64,000 bases of DNA. Source: Deltaproteobacteria bacterium (lineage in GTDB: Bacteria; Desulfobacterota; Desulfobacteria; Desulfobacterales; JAHEIW01). Below, in pieces: positions 34,432 through 43,576 of this stretch. The DNA lies in the NCBI GenBank assembly GCA_024639185.1, contig JAHEIW010000004.1:1-64000 (forward strand), read 5' to 3'. The first letter of the stretch is position 1. Each line of letters opens with the position of its first letter. The notes beneath the pieces were generated by a model that was not told where the DNA came from, did not search any database, and saw only the letters and a list, made by a program, of their open reading frames with translations. The position numbers and the translations under genes were made by a program.

Positions 34432-34520
34432 TGTGGCACAACGGACAGGCGATACACAAGGATAAAATTAAATTTAAAACCGATTTTCTTGCGAGATGAA
34501 TTTCCCAATAAAAGCAGGAT

Positions 34521-35003
34521 TTACCGGCCCTGATTCCCTCTTGTTACCGCTCCTATGGGCGCTAGATTAACGATGCGGCCGTTTTCAGCCACATCCACTG
34601 CCGCGGCCCGAATGGCTGAATACCAGACGCCGACTTCGCGGCCTGTGCTGTCGATAATCGTGAATCCCCAGGGTTGTACGCTATTGCCCATGCCCTGAAG
34701 TGACACGCGATCAATCAAGGTTCGGAAATCCTTTGATTGCGTATCAATTTCAACCCACAGCGGTGAATCCAGCACAAAATCTTTATGTATACCAGCGACC
34801 ACAAGAGGTCGGCTATGGGAGCCTCTGTAATAATAGGTGTGGTTCGGCAGGACCCGGTGGTTTTGAAAAGCCCGGGCAACGTCAGGATTTGAGGTCAGTC
34901 TGCCATAATTTGAAGCGACACATCCTAAAAGGGCTGCCAGAAGTAACACCCATAAACTGAGCGTCTGCCACAATTTGCCTCGACTCGTTTTTAATACGGT
35001 CAT
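34521..35003 (-). CDS. predicted lipoprotein of unknown function
   Basis: From ATG 35003 the product starts MTVLKTSRGKLWQTLSLWVLLLAALLGC, a lipoprotein signal with lipobox LLGC, so the mature protein is a lipid-anchored envelope protein of about 130 residues. The ORF-track start at 35147 would add 48 residues before the signal and is rejected. The mature part (NHTYYYRGSHSRPLVVAGIHKDFVLDSPLWVEID...GFTIIDSTGREVGVWYSAI) looks like a beta-rich domain. The family is not identified. Confidence 0.75.
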   Translation of the reverse strand: MTVLKTSRGKLWQTLSLWVLLLAALLGCVASNYGRLTSNPDVARAFQNHRVLPNHTYYYRGSHSRPLVVAGIHKDFVLDSPLWVEIDTQSKDFRTLIDRVSLQGMGNSVQPWGFTIIDSTGREVGVWYSAIRAAAVDVAENGRIVNLAPIGAVTRGNQGR

Positions 35004-35106
35004 AACCAATACTTTTCTTGATACAGGGTTGATATTTGTAATTGAAGGATATGAAAACATCATCATGGTAAATGATTTCGTCAAGTCAATCTTAAGAGCT
35101 ACTAAT

Positions 35107-35156
35107 AAAAAAGGGTCCTGCCTGACATCCATCGGAATTTCAAGCAAGACCCTTTT
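35107..35156 (-). terminator. rho-independent terminator, minus strand
   Basis: AAAAGGGTC (to 35117) pairs with GACCCTTTT (35148-35156). On the minus strand the A-run 35107-35112 becomes a T-tract at the 3' side. It lies directly after the 35200-35484 gene and before the lipoprotein gene. Confidence 0.75.
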
Positions 35157-35199
35157 ACGTTTTTACAGATAAGAACAGCCAAGTCATTCAGGCTTTTTA

Positions 35200-35484
35200 T
35201 TAATTCATCAATCCTTTTTCAGCTGCTAAATGTGCAATTTCCTCAACAGACATGCAATTGAGTTTTTCAACCGGTACACCCAGTTCGGCGGCGGCAGCCT
35301 GCTTTAATTCATCGGCTTCCGGTGTGTTTAAAAAATCGACCGCATCGCTCTTTGAAGCATTCGATTTGTTTTCAGTATCTGGTGATTTAGCCTTCGCTGC
35401 GGCGCCGCTGTGTTTTTTCGAATACCAAAGCAATACGTTTAACGCCACCACCACAATGCCCAGTATGAGTAAAAAAAGTTTCAT
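35200..35484 (-). CDS. small membrane-anchored protein
   Basis: From ATG 35484 (preceded by TGAGGAAT) the product is 94 residues: one N-terminal helix (MKLFLLILGIVVVALNVLLWY), a low-complexity linker rich in Lys, Ser and Ala, then a helical domain (FLNTPEADELKQAAAAELGVPVEKLNCMSVEEIAHLAAEKGLMN). The anchor would place it facing the periplasm or the cytoplasm as a type II protein. The family is not recognised. It is followed by a terminator. Confidence 0.65.
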   Translation of the reverse strand: MKLFLLILGIVVVALNVLLWYSKKHSGAAAKAKSPDTENKSNASKSDAVDFLNTPEADELKQAAAAELGVPVEKLNCMSVEEIAHLAAEKGLMN

Positions 35485-35700
35485 TTTATGATTCCTCAAG
35501 TAACTTATTGGCATTTACCGAGAATACTTTAGAATTGCAAAAAGCGACCAAACAACAGTGCCAGGCGAGAGAATGCGCATACGTTGTTTTTTTTCACACT
35601 GGAGCTCAGCGAAGGAATCCGGTAAGGGACTTTATTTAATCGCTTATTTATGTTATAATATTGGTTAGTTTGTGAGAGTCTTGATTAGATGTACATCCTT

Positions 35701-35740
35701 AAAAAAGGGGGGCAGTTTACAGTCGGTGCCCCCTTTTTTT
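35701..35740. terminator. bidirectional rho-independent terminator
   Basis: AAAAAAGGGGGGCA (35701-35714) and TGCCCCCTTTTTTT form a stem of 13 or more base pairs around a 12-base loop. It has U-tracts in both readings. It lies inside the putative 35672-35956 ORF, which argues that ORF starts later. Confidence 0.85.
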
Positions 35741-35782
35741 CAGGCCGTCGCAAACCGATATGCTTTCAGAAGGGTTGACACC

Positions 35783-35956
35783 TTGAACAATTTGGCTTTC
35801 ATCGGCTTCAGCTTAATCGGATTTGTGATCATTTTTCTTTTGTTCCGGGTTCTGCCCCGGCTAAGAGCAAAAAAAAGTGATCGTTCAAGTGCGCAACATA
35901 CCTCCCGTTCGACCCACCAACAGACGACCGGCCCGAAAAAAGTCTACAAGATATAG
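35783..35956 (+). CDS. possible 57-residue single-pass membrane protein
   Basis: TTG 35783 follows GAAGGG and opens a frame with one strong hydrophobic helix (NNLAFIGFSLIGFVIIFLLFRVLPRLRAKK) and a polar tail ending VYKI. The ORF-track start at 35672 runs through the terminator above and is unlikely. Support is limited to the helix and a weak ribosome site. Confidence 0.35.
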   Translation: MNNLAFIGFSLIGFVIIFLLFRVLPRLRAKKSDRSSAQHTSRSTHQQTTGPKKVYKI

Positions 35957-36071
35957 TGCGGATTACTTCAGGCTAAAATGTCGTCGAGGTCATCGGCGCG
36001 CTGTTTGTATTGCAACGGTCAGCCGATCTTCTCGTAAAATATGCCGGCTGAAAAAAAGCCCGCCGATTCAG

Positions 36072-36446
36072 CTAAACTAGCGCTCCAAGCATTATCAGCA
36101 CAGCCGATATAAGGAAAATCACCGGGCAGAGTTTGTATGGAAGAAAACCGATTTTAAATCCTGTGCGAAATGAAATCAGGGCCAGCGCAATGAGAACCAC
36201 AGCTGAACTAACATGCACTGCCAATGAAACTGCGCTGGTAGGTTCAATGGCAGCCACTATTGCATTGATGGAACCCATGAAGATAAGTGCGACACCCTCA
36301 ACAAGCCATTCCATGGTAATGATTCGCTTATTATCAACGGATATATCCCCAAATCCCGCGACTACCGATTTCGTTGGAAACAGATGGGCGATTCCCCAAA
36401 AGGCAATAAATGCCGAACCTGCGTAAAGCATCACCTGGTCAAGCAT
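36072..36446 (-). CDS. four-helix integral membrane protein
   Basis: From ATG 36446 (GGAGG at ideal distance) the product is 124 residues with four hydrophobic helices: AFIAFWGIAHLFP, LVEGVALIFMGSINAIVAAI, AVHVSSAVVLIALALISF and VIFLISAVLIMLGALV. No cofactor or catalytic motif is visible. Small four-helix proteins of this type occur in DoxX-like and related families, but I cannot assign one. Confidence 0.7.
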   Translation of the reverse strand: MLDQVMLYAGSAFIAFWGIAHLFPTKSVVAGFGDISVDNKRIITMEWLVEGVALIFMGSINAIVAAIEPTSAVSLAVHVSSAVVLIALALISFRTGFKIGFLPYKLCPVIFLISAVLIMLGALV

Positions 36447-36552
36447 AGATGACCTCCCCATGTTGCATTAATTTGAAAAAATGAGAACAGCTGAAATCAA
36501 ATACTAGCGGATAGAATCATCTGTTGCCACCGCCTTTTGCGTGAAGTCAATT

Positions 36553-37635
36553 TTAACGGTATTCTGTCGCTATTTCATCATCGACGCCGAAAAGGTACGA
36601 AATGAGTGCAGCCCGCATCCACATCCCATTGCGCTCCTGTTTCCAGTAAACAGCGCGCGGGTCTTTATCAACCTCGACGTCTATTTCATAGCGGCGCGGC
36701 AGCGGGTGCATGATGATGCAGTGGGATTGGATGACTGAGAGATGCTCTTTGGTGAAATGAAATTGCGGGTAAACATCGGTTTCTTCCGCCGGGGCTTCAG
36801 CATATTCTTTTTGAATGCGGGTCATGTAGATGGCATCCACATGCTGCATGACACTGGCAAAATCATCCGTTTCGTGAAATTCGATGTTATGTTTATTGAG
36901 AAAGCTTTTTATATCGTCTTTCATGCGAAAGACCTCCGGGGCAACAAAATACAGCGTGACATCTTTATAATTTCGCATCAGATAGCTAAGCGAGCGCACC
37001 GTGCGGCCGCGTTTTAAATCTCCGACCATGGCAATTTTTTTGCCGTCCATCCCGCCGATATTGCGAAACGAGCGCTCCAGGGTATAGATATCCAGCAGGG
37101 CCTGGGTGGGGTGTTGATCGGGTCCTGAACCCCCGTTGATAATGGCTACCGGCAGTTTGTTTTGATTCAGCAGCCAGGCGGTTTTTTCGGCAAATCCGGC
37201 CTCAGGATGCCGGATAATAATCAAGTTTACGTAACTGGCAAAGGTGCGGATGGTGTCCTCCTGGGATTCGCCTTTAACCTCCGAGCTGGTGGAAGTGCCG
37301 CGAATTTCAGAAATTTTCATCCCCAGGATGTGGCAGGCATTCAGAAAGGATATAAAGGTGCGGGTGGAGGGCTGCACAAAATAAAGCATGGCGCGCTTGT
37401 GTGAAAGCAGGCCGCTTAACTTGCGAGCGCCCATTTTGGTCAAGGCCATGCGACGGATCTGGGTAGCCAGCTGGCACATATTATTCAGGAAATCCCTGTC
37501 AAACTGCTGTGAAAATAATATATCCAGCATGCGCCCTTTACGAATAAAGAAATCGAGCTTTTCACTTTTTTTGATTTTATAAAAGTCTTCCCAGCCTTTG
37601 TAATTTTGGATCGTGACTTCTTTTGGCTCGTCCAT
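36553..37635 (-). CDS. pyrB: aspartate carbamoyltransferase catalytic subunit
   Basis: Pyrimidine synthesis enzyme joining carbamoyl phosphate to aspartate. The carbamoyl-phosphate site has FVQPSTRTFISF (STRT signature, near residue 90), followed by SSEVKGESQEDTIRTF (Ser/Lys loop) and IIIRHPEAG. HPTQALLDIYTL and GDLKRGRTVRSLSYL are the other classical blocks, and PLPRRYEIDVEVDKDPRAVYW carries the PLPR loop and aspartate-binding residues. At 360 residues it is longer than E. coli PyrB (311), and it is of the type that works without the PyrI regulatory chain, which is not nearby. It is the only core metabolic gene in this stretch. Confidence 0.95.
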   Translation of the reverse strand: MDEPKEVTIQNYKGWEDFYKIKKSEKLDFFIRKGRMLDILFSQQFDRDFLNNMCQLATQIRRMALTKMGARKLSGLLSHKRAMLYFVQPSTRTFISFLNACHILGMKISEIRGTSTSSEVKGESQEDTIRTFASYVNLIIIRHPEAGFAEKTAWLLNQNKLPVAIINGGSGPDQHPTQALLDIYTLERSFRNIGGMDGKKIAMVGDLKRGRTVRSLSYLMRNYKDVTLYFVAPEVFRMKDDIKSFLNKHNIEFHETDDFASVMQHVDAIYMTRIQKEYAEAPAEETDVYPQFHFTKEHLSVIQSHCIIMHPLPRRYEIDVEVDKDPRAVYWKQERNGMWMRAALISYLFGVDDEIATEYR

Positions 37636-37907
37636 CGAGCTTGCCCTTTCAGCCCATTAAGTTAACTTTAACTAAAAGAATAAAAGGTTAAATTAAATCC
37701 GTTTATCATAATGTTGCGCTTAACAATAACAGACCTGGCCCGGACTTTACAACCCCTGGATTTATTATTTAAACGGCAAAATGAATTTATTTTATTGCTC
37801 CTGGAAGCAATTTTATCTATCACTGAAAACTTGCAACGGATCAAAAGCAACGAACACGGATTATGCAGGTACTGTAACCCCTTTAACCCTATCTGCCGGA
37901 TCACAGC

Positions 37908-39263
37908 GTGAAGATCGCAGACAACCAGCAAAATGATCATCCTTTTGTAAAGTCACCCCATAAGACCCTGCTATCCATGTCTTTGCCGGTGCTGTTGTCG
38001 CTGGTGGCAGAGCCTATAACGGGTCTGGTGGATACCGCTTTTGTCGCACGCCTGGGCGCTGAATCCCTGGCGGCCCTGGGCGCGGGTACAGTCGCGCTTT
38101 CAAGCATTTTCTGGGCCTTTAATTTCTTAGGTATCGGGACGCAGACCGAAGTGGCCCAGGCTTATGGCCGCAAGGAAATCAAAAGGACCGCTGAAATCGG
38201 CGGTCTGGCAATTGCCCTGAGCGCTGCCATTGGCGCCCTGATGATACTCGGCGGCCTGCCGCTGGTATCTTATATATCCTCTCTCATGGGCGCCGAGTCC
38301 GCAGTCCATGATCTTGCTTCTCAATACATTCAGGTGCGCTTGTTTGGCGCGCCGGCAGTCCTGGTCACCCTGGCGGTCTTTGGTATCCTCAGGGGCTTGC
38401 AGGACATGCGCACACCGCTCTGGGTGGCGGTTAGCATCAATCTGTTAAATATTATTTTAGATCCGTTGCTCATCTTTGGTTACGGACCCTTTCCGCGACT
38501 GGGCATTTTCGGTGCCGGTCTGGCCAGCGTCTTCAGCCAGTGGCTGGGCGCCGTGTGGGCCACAACGGTGGTTTTGCGCCGACTGGGAATGCCTAAACGC
38601 TTTCAGATGAGAGATATTTTAAAACTGTTTCAAATCGGACGCGACCTGTTTATCCGCACGGGTTTGCTGACGGCATTTTTTATATTTAGCACCCGGGCTG
38701 CTACCCGCAGCGGTGCGGATGCCGGTGCCGCCCACCAGGCCATACGGCAGGTCTGGGTGTTTACCGCGCTTTTCCTGGATGCCTATGCCATCACCGGGCA
38801 AAGCCTGATTGGTTTTTTTATGGGCCCCGGTCGACTGGAGCAGGCGCGCCGTATCGCCCGGCTGGTTTGCGGTTGGAGCGCTGCCACCGGTGCTGTATTA
38901 AGTGCGGCCATGTGGCTGGGTCAGGATTTAGTGGTCCGGCTGTTGCTCCCACCGTCGGCGATACCTATTTTCTTTTCGGCCTGGTGGTTGGCAGTGATTA
39001 CACAACCGATCAATGCCCTGGCCTTTGCCACCGACGGCATTCACTGGGGCACCGGTGATTTTGGCTTCCTGCGCAATATTATGATTTCAGCCACTGCCTT
39101 TGGCGGCATTGCGATTTATTTGCTCGATGAAACCGCACCCGGAGCCCTGACCTGGATTTGGTACATCACGGCTGCCTGGATCACCATACGGGCGGTATTT
39201 GGGGTGGTGCGGATATGGCCGGGAATCGGTCACACGCCGCTCAAAGAGCGGAATGAAGTTTAA
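37908..39263 (+). CDS. MATE-family efflux transporter
   Basis: A 451-residue multidrug/toxic compound exporter of the DinF-like branch, with about 12 transmembrane helices arranged as two pseudo-repeats. LVAEPITGLVDTAFVARLGAESLAALGAG in the first helices is the classic MATE start. GTQTEVAQAYGRK and a second FSQWLGAVWA segment follow. Transport is driven by H+ or Na+. The start is GTG 37908; ATG at 37977 is an alternative. An upstream 66-codon ORF (37711-37911) ends in GTGA overlapping this start, but looks non-coding. Confidence 0.92.
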   Translation: MKIADNQQNDHPFVKSPHKTLLSMSLPVLLSLVAEPITGLVDTAFVARLGAESLAALGAGTVALSSIFWAFNFLGIGTQTEVAQAYGRKEIKRTAEIGGLAIALSAAIGALMILGGLPLVSYISSLMGAESAVHDLASQYIQVRLFGAPAVLVTLAVFGILRGLQDMRTPLWVAVSINLLNIILDPLLIFGYGPFPRLGIFGAGLASVFSQWLGAVWATTVVLRRLGMPKRFQMRDILKLFQIGRDLFIRTGLLTAFFIFSTRAATRSGADAGAAHQAIRQVWVFTALFLDAYAITGQSLIGFFMGPGRLEQARRIARLVCGWSAATGAVLSAAMWLGQDLVVRLLLPPSAIPIFFSAWWLAVITQPINALAFATDGIHWGTGDFGFLRNIMISATAFGGIAIYLLDETAPGALTWIWYITAAWITIRAVFGVVRIWPGIGHTPLKERNEV

Positions 39264-39376
39264 ATCTTCTCGCAAAGTCGCCAGGGGTTTTTAATGTATG
39301 ATTCTTTGCGACTTAGCGGCTTTGCGTGAGTCATATCATAAAAATCAACTGGTTCCGAAATTCCAAGGAGGAATTT

Positions 39377-39841
39377 GTGCAAAAATATACGGCCTGTTAC
39401 TGGTCTGAAATTGGTCCTTTTGAAATCGTTGGGACACATAAAGGCCTGTTTACGATCACCTTTAATAAAAACCCATTAGTGACGGATCACAACTTGCCGG
39501 CCAGCATGACCGAATGTCTGCGGCAACTGGAAGAATACTTCAAAGGCCAGCGTCAAAAATTCGATGTGCCGCTCGTGCTGGAAGGAACCGATTTTCAAAA
39601 AGCCGTCTGGCGACAGCTGCAAAAGATTCCCTTTGGCCAGACCGCCTCCTATGGCGATGTGGCCCGCGCCATTGACCGTCCCAGGGCCTATCGAGCCGTG
39701 GGAAATGCCAACAACAAAAACCCGGTGCCCCTGATTATTCCCTGTCATCGCGTGATCGGCAGCGACGGCAAACTGGCCGGATTCGGCGGCGGTATCTGGC
39801 GCAAGCAGTGGTTGCTGGATCATGAAAAAAGTCTGCTTTAA
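39377..39841 (+). CDS. ogt: methylated-DNA-[protein]-cysteine S-methyltransferase
   Basis: Suicide DNA repair protein taking alkyl groups from O6-alkylguanine. The active site IIPCHRVIGSDGKLAGFGGG has the acceptor Cys in PCHRV, and the DNA-binding helix is ARAIDRPRAYRAVGNANNKNPVP. GTG 39377, preceded by AAGGAGGAATTT, is preferred over GTG 39326 in the ORF track. The product is about 154 residues, normal for Ogt. The 60 bases before it contain the inverted pair GCAAAGTCGC...GCGACTTAGCGGCTTTGC. Confidence 0.93.
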   Translation: MQKYTACYWSEIGPFEIVGTHKGLFTITFNKNPLVTDHNLPASMTECLRQLEEYFKGQRQKFDVPLVLEGTDFQKAVWRQLQKIPFGQTASYGDVARAIDRPRAYRAVGNANNKNPVPLIIPCHRVIGSDGKLAGFGGGIWRKQWLLDHEKSLL

Positions 39842-40055
39842 GAGCGTGTATTCGAAAATATTCTATTGCCTGGATCAGGGCAGAGTGTTAAACCCAAAAG
39901 CAGGAGGGCTCCTGGATTCTGTTTGCGTCACCCGATAAATACTGAATTATTCCAAGCCGAATGATGCTTTGGCTGTACCCGTCCTGCGTCTGATATTTTT
40001 GAAAATTATCGGCGGCTCCCGGTCGCAAACCATAAACGCAATTTGCGGGTTACCC

Positions 40056-40730
40056 ATGATTCGACTCACAAATTTGCATAAATCCTACACCATGGGCCGT
40101 AATCAGCTGCATGTATTAAAGGGCATTGATTTGCACGTTGCCGAAGGCGAGCTGGTATCGGTGATGGGATCCTCCGGATCCGGAAAATCCACCTTGCTAA
40201 ATGTCATCGGACTGCTCGACACTTACGATTCAGGTCAATACCAGCTGAACAATCAACCCATTCAAAACATGACCGAATCCCGGGCCGCGCAATTGCGCAA
40301 CCGATTTTTCGGTTTTGTTTTTCAATCCTTTAATTTAATTCCGTTTAAAAATGCGCAGGAAAACGTGGCGCTGCCGCTTTACTACCAGAAAATGGGCCGC
40401 AAAAAGCGCCTGCGGATGGCCATGGAGTATCTGGATAAAATGGGCATACGCGAGTGGGCCGATCATTTGCCGGGAGAATTATCCGGCGGCCAGCAGCAGC
40501 GATGTGCCATCGCCCGTGCCATGGTCACCAATCCTAAAGTCATTTTAGCCGACGAGCCCACCGGTGCGCTGGACACCGATACATCTTACGAAATGATGGC
40601 ATTGATGAAAAACATCAATCAAGAAGGCGTTACCATTATTATTGTTACCCACGAGCATGATATTTCAGACCGCACCGATCGGGTGATCCGGTTAAAAGAC
40701 GGTGTGATTGAAAATCATCAAAAACCCTGA
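40056..40730 (+). CDS. ABC transporter ATPase, MacB/LolD type
   Basis: A 224-residue ATPase driving an FtsX-type exporter. Walker A is [12 protein letters not shown]-loop [18 protein letters not shown], signature [14 protein letters not shown], Walker [12 protein letters not shown] and H-loop IVTHEH. The start is ATG 40056 ([14 protein letters not shown]); the ORF track begins upstream at 39969 without a ribosome site. It is first in a four-gene operon with two permeases and an adaptor. In MacB the ATPase is fused to the permease; here it is separate. Confidence 0.93.
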   Translation: MIRLTNLHKSYTMGRNQLHVLKGIDLHVAEGELVSVMGSSGSGKSTLLNVIGLLDTYDSGQYQLNNQPIQNMTESRAAQLRNRFFGFVFQSFNLIPFKNAQENVALPLYYQKMGRKKRLRMAMEYLDKMGIREWADHLPGELSGGQQQRCAIARAMVTNPKVILADEPTGALDTDTSYEMMALMKNINQEGVTIIIVTHEHDISDRTDRVIRLKDGVIENHQKP

Positions 40731-40741
40731 GTGCTAAAACG

Positions 40742-41977
40742 ATGCTGCATTTTATTGACCGACTCCAGGAGATTTACAGCACCATTCAGAAAAACAAGCT
40801 GCGAACGGTGTTAACCGGATTCAGCGTCGCCTGGGGCATTTTCATGCTCGTTTTGCTGCTGGGGTCCGGCACCGGTATCGAAAACGGAGTTAAAAACGAG
40901 TTTCGCAATGTGGCCACCAACAGTATCTGGGTTCATCCCGGGCAAACCAGCAAACCGTATAAAGGTCTTCAGCCAGGGCGGCAGATTGAATTTACCAATG
41001 CGGACTATGATGAGATCAAAGCCAACCTGGATGGGATTGAGCACCTTACGGCACGCTATTATCTGTGGAATACAAACCAGATCACCTACAAACAAGAATA
41101 CGGCGCCTTCAATATCATCGCTTTTCATCCGGATCACAAATTTCTGGAAAATACGATTTTAAGACAAGGCCGGCTGATTAATGAATTGGATATCAGGCGG
41201 ACCCGCAAAGTCGCCACCATCGGAACCCTGGTCAAAGAGCAACTGTTTAAGGATGAGCCCGCCGTTGGCAAATTTATCACCATCAATGGTGTGCCCTTTA
41301 AGGTCGTCGGGATTCATTTCGATGACGGCCGTGAAATGCATTTGCGGCTGATTTATCTGCCGGTGTCTACGGCCCAGAAGGTATTTGGCGGCGGCAATAA
41401 AATCCATGCGTACATGTTTACGGTCGGCACTGCCAGCGTCGAACAGGGCCAGACCATGGAAAAAGCGGTGCGCACCAAAATGGCCCAGCGGCACAACTTC
41501 TCTGCGGATGATCCCAAAGCACTCCGAGTATTTAATACCGTCGAACGTTTTCAGAAATTTGTGAATCTGTTTGGCGGCATTCGTATTTTTATCTGGATAA
41601 TCGGCATCGGGACGATTGTTGCCGGAATCGTCGGCATCAGCAACATCATGCTCATATCCGTTAAAGAACGAACAAGGGAGATTGGCATTCGCAAAGCGCT
41701 GGGTGCGACGCCGGGCTCCATTCTGGGAATGATTTTAACCGAATCGGTGCTGATCACGGCGGTGGCCGGATATATCGGCCTGGTGGCCGGGGTGGCGGTT
41801 GTCGAGCTGGCTGCCGCCTATCTTCCCAAGCTGGATTTGTTTCAGCATCCGGAAGTTGACTTCCGGGTTGCCATAGGAGCGCTGGTGTTGCTGGTGATGT
41901 CGGGAACGATCGCCGGATTCGTTCCGGCTCGCAGGGCTGCGTCTATACTACCAGTCGAAGCCCTAAGAGATGAGTAA
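40742..41977 (+). CDS. ABC transporter permease, MacB/FtsX type
   Basis: A 411-residue mechanotransmission permease: one N-terminal helix (NKLRTVLTGFSVAWGIFMLVLLL), a large periplasmic MacB_PCD domain (residues ~50-280), and three C-terminal helices with the FtsX motif IMLISVKERTREIGIRKALGATPGSI. It starts 11 bases after the ATPase. No ATPase domain is attached. Pairs with the paralogous permease at 42290. The stop codon falls inside a 150-bp palindromic element. Confidence 0.92.
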   Translation: MLHFIDRLQEIYSTIQKNKLRTVLTGFSVAWGIFMLVLLLGSGTGIENGVKNEFRNVATNSIWVHPGQTSKPYKGLQPGRQIEFTNADYDEIKANLDGIEHLTARYYLWNTNQITYKQEYGAFNIIAFHPDHKFLENTILRQGRLINELDIRRTRKVATIGTLVKEQLFKDEPAVGKFITINGVPFKVVGIHFDDGREMHLRLIYLPVSTAQKVFGGGNKIHAYMFTVGTASVEQGQTMEKAVRTKMAQRHNFSADDPKALRVFNTVERFQKFVNLFGGIRIFIWIIGIGTIVAGIVGISNIMLISVKERTREIGIRKALGATPGSILGMILTESVLITAVAGYIGLVAGVAVVELAAAYLPKLDLFQHPEVDFRVAIGALVLLVMSGTIAGFVPARRAASILPVEALRDE

Positions 41978-42124
41978 AAACTGGTTTAAAACAGTCATGT
42001 CTTGCCCGATAGCATTGTTAAAATCCGCTTCAAAATACTCGCGTACTAGCGTGTACGCTCCACTTTTAAAGCGAATTTCGCCTCGCTCTCGAACAAGATC
42101 TAACAATTTTAATCCAGTTTTACC
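41975..42124 (+). repeat. ~150-bp near-palindromic intergenic element
   Basis: GTAAAAACTGGTTTAA at the end of the permease gene mirrors TTAATCCAGTTTTAC at 42109-42123. Inside, AAATCCGCTTCAAAAT mirrors CTTTTAAAGCGAATTT, and GTAC...GTGTAC lies at the centre. It could form a large cruciform or RNA hairpin between the two permease genes. No T-tract follows, so it may stall or stabilise the transcript without ending it. Confidence 0.6.
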
Positions 42125-42172
42125 CATTTAACAATTAAGGTTTGGCCGATTCTAAAACGATAAAAAGTTGCG

Positions 42173-42250
42173 CTCGTTGGGCCAGTTGAGCCGGTATAAA
42201 GAGTAATACTAAATGATATTTAGCTACACGGGCCAACGGGCTCAACCGGC
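42173..42250 (+). repeat. A-B-A'-B' palindromic element, copy 2
   Basis: CGTTGG...GTTGAGCCGG (42176-42194) is followed by CCAACG...CTCAACCGG (42233-42249). The complementary halves are in the order A, B, A', B', as at 27570-27664, and GGGCCAACGGG is shared by both copies. It sits about 40 bases before the second permease. Confidence 0.55.
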
Positions 42251-42289
42251 AAACGGGCACAAAACATTTTACGTACAGCGGAAAATGAG

Positions 42290-43558
42290 ATGATATTTGA
42301 TCGCGATAGCTGGCATGAAATATTCAGCACCCTGAAGAAAAACAAACTGCGATCGTTTATGACGGCATTCGGGGTCTTCTGGGGCATTTTCATGCTGATC
42401 GTCATGCTGGGCGCCGGAAATGGGCTCCACAACGGCGCCATGAATGAGTTTAACCGCTTGGCCAGCAACAGCGTTTTTGTCTGGACCCGGACAACGACTA
42501 TTCCTTACAAAGGCTTTCCCCGCGGGCGCAAATTCTATTTTAACAATGACGACATCAAAGCCCTGCGGCAGCAAATCCCTATGATCGAACACATCGCGCC
42601 GCGCAATCAACTGGGCGGGCACCGCGGAGTCGCCAATGTAACCCGGGAGCTGAAAGACGGTGCTTTTGCCATTAACGGTGATTACCCGGAAATCATTCAC
42701 ATCAAACTGATGGATATTGCAGCCGGACGATTTCTCAATCACCTGGACTTAAATGAAAAACGCAAAGTTGCGGTCATCGGTTCGCGGGTCGTTGAAGTTT
42801 TGTTTGAGCCCGCCGAGGACCCCATCGGGCAGAATATCGAGGTCAAAGGCGTTTATTTTAAGGTCATCGGTGTTTTTAAATCCAAAGGGGAAGGCGATGA
42901 GGCTGATGAAGACATGCAGACCGTTTTCATACCGTTTACAACCTTCCAGCAGGTATTTAATTACGGCAACCGTGTCAGCTGGTTTTCGCTGACCTCGACA
43001 AAGGGTGTGGCGGCATCTGAGGTCGAGCGCCGGGCCGTGGCCCTGCTGGCCGAACGGCACCAGGTATCGCCTGACGATGCCCCGGCATTTGGCCGCTACA
43101 ATACCGAAAGAGAATTCAATCAAATGCTAGACCTGTTTAGTGGGATTAATTTTTTAACTTGGTTTGTGGGCATTTTCACCTTAATCGCCGGTGTGATCGG
43201 CGTCAGCAATATTATGCTGATTGTGGTTAAAGAACGCACCAAAGAAATCGGTATTAGGCGGGCCATCGGTGCCACCCCCATTGGGATCGTGGGGCAAATC
43301 GTGCTCGAATCCATTTTACTGACCACCGTTGCCGGGTATTTTGGCCTGGTAGCGGCGGTGGGTGCGGTTGAATTTGTTGCCAAAGCTTTACAGAAAAGCG
43401 GATCGCGGGCTGAATTTTTTAAAAATCCGGAAGTCGACTTGACCATTGCCGTGATCGCACTGGGTATTCTCATCTTATCCGGGGCGCTGGCAGGCTTGAT
43501 TCCCGGTAAGCGTGCGATTGGGATTAGACCGGTTGAAGCGATTAGAGTAGAACAATAA
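42290..43558 (+). CDS. ABC transporter permease, MacB/FtsX type, second copy
   Basis: A 422-residue paralogue of the preceding permease: NKLRSFMTAFGVFWGIFMLIVML at the N-terminus, a MacB_PCD periplasmic domain, and IMLIVVKERTKEIGIRRAIGATPIGI before the last helices. The two permeases match in layout but clearly differ in sequence, so the transporter is probably a heterodimer served by one ATPase. The start is ATG 42290. The adaptor starts 19 bases after its stop. Confidence 0.92.
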   Translation: MIFDRDSWHEIFSTLKKNKLRSFMTAFGVFWGIFMLIVMLGAGNGLHNGAMNEFNRLASNSVFVWTRTTTIPYKGFPRGRKFYFNNDDIKALRQQIPMIEHIAPRNQLGGHRGVANVTRELKDGAFAINGDYPEIIHIKLMDIAAGRFLNHLDLNEKRKVAVIGSRVVEVLFEPAEDPIGQNIEVKGVYFKVIGVFKSKGEGDEADEDMQTVFIPFTTFQQVFNYGNRVSWFSLTSTKGVAASEVERRAVALLAERHQVSPDDAPAFGRYNTEREFNQMLDLFSGINFLTWFVGIFTLIAGVIGVSNIMLIVVKERTKEIGIRRAIGATPIGIVGQIVLESILLTTVAGYFGLVAAVGAVEFVAKALQKSGSRAEFFKNPEVDLTIAVIALGILILSGALAGLIPGKRAIGIRPVEAIRVEQ

Positions 43559-43576
43559 ACGGCGGAAAACAGGACC

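Noticed and set aside
37711-37911. 66-codon ORF overlapping the MATE start by GTGA
   Set aside because: The overlap looks like translational coupling, but there is no ribosome site, and the product resembles nothing known.
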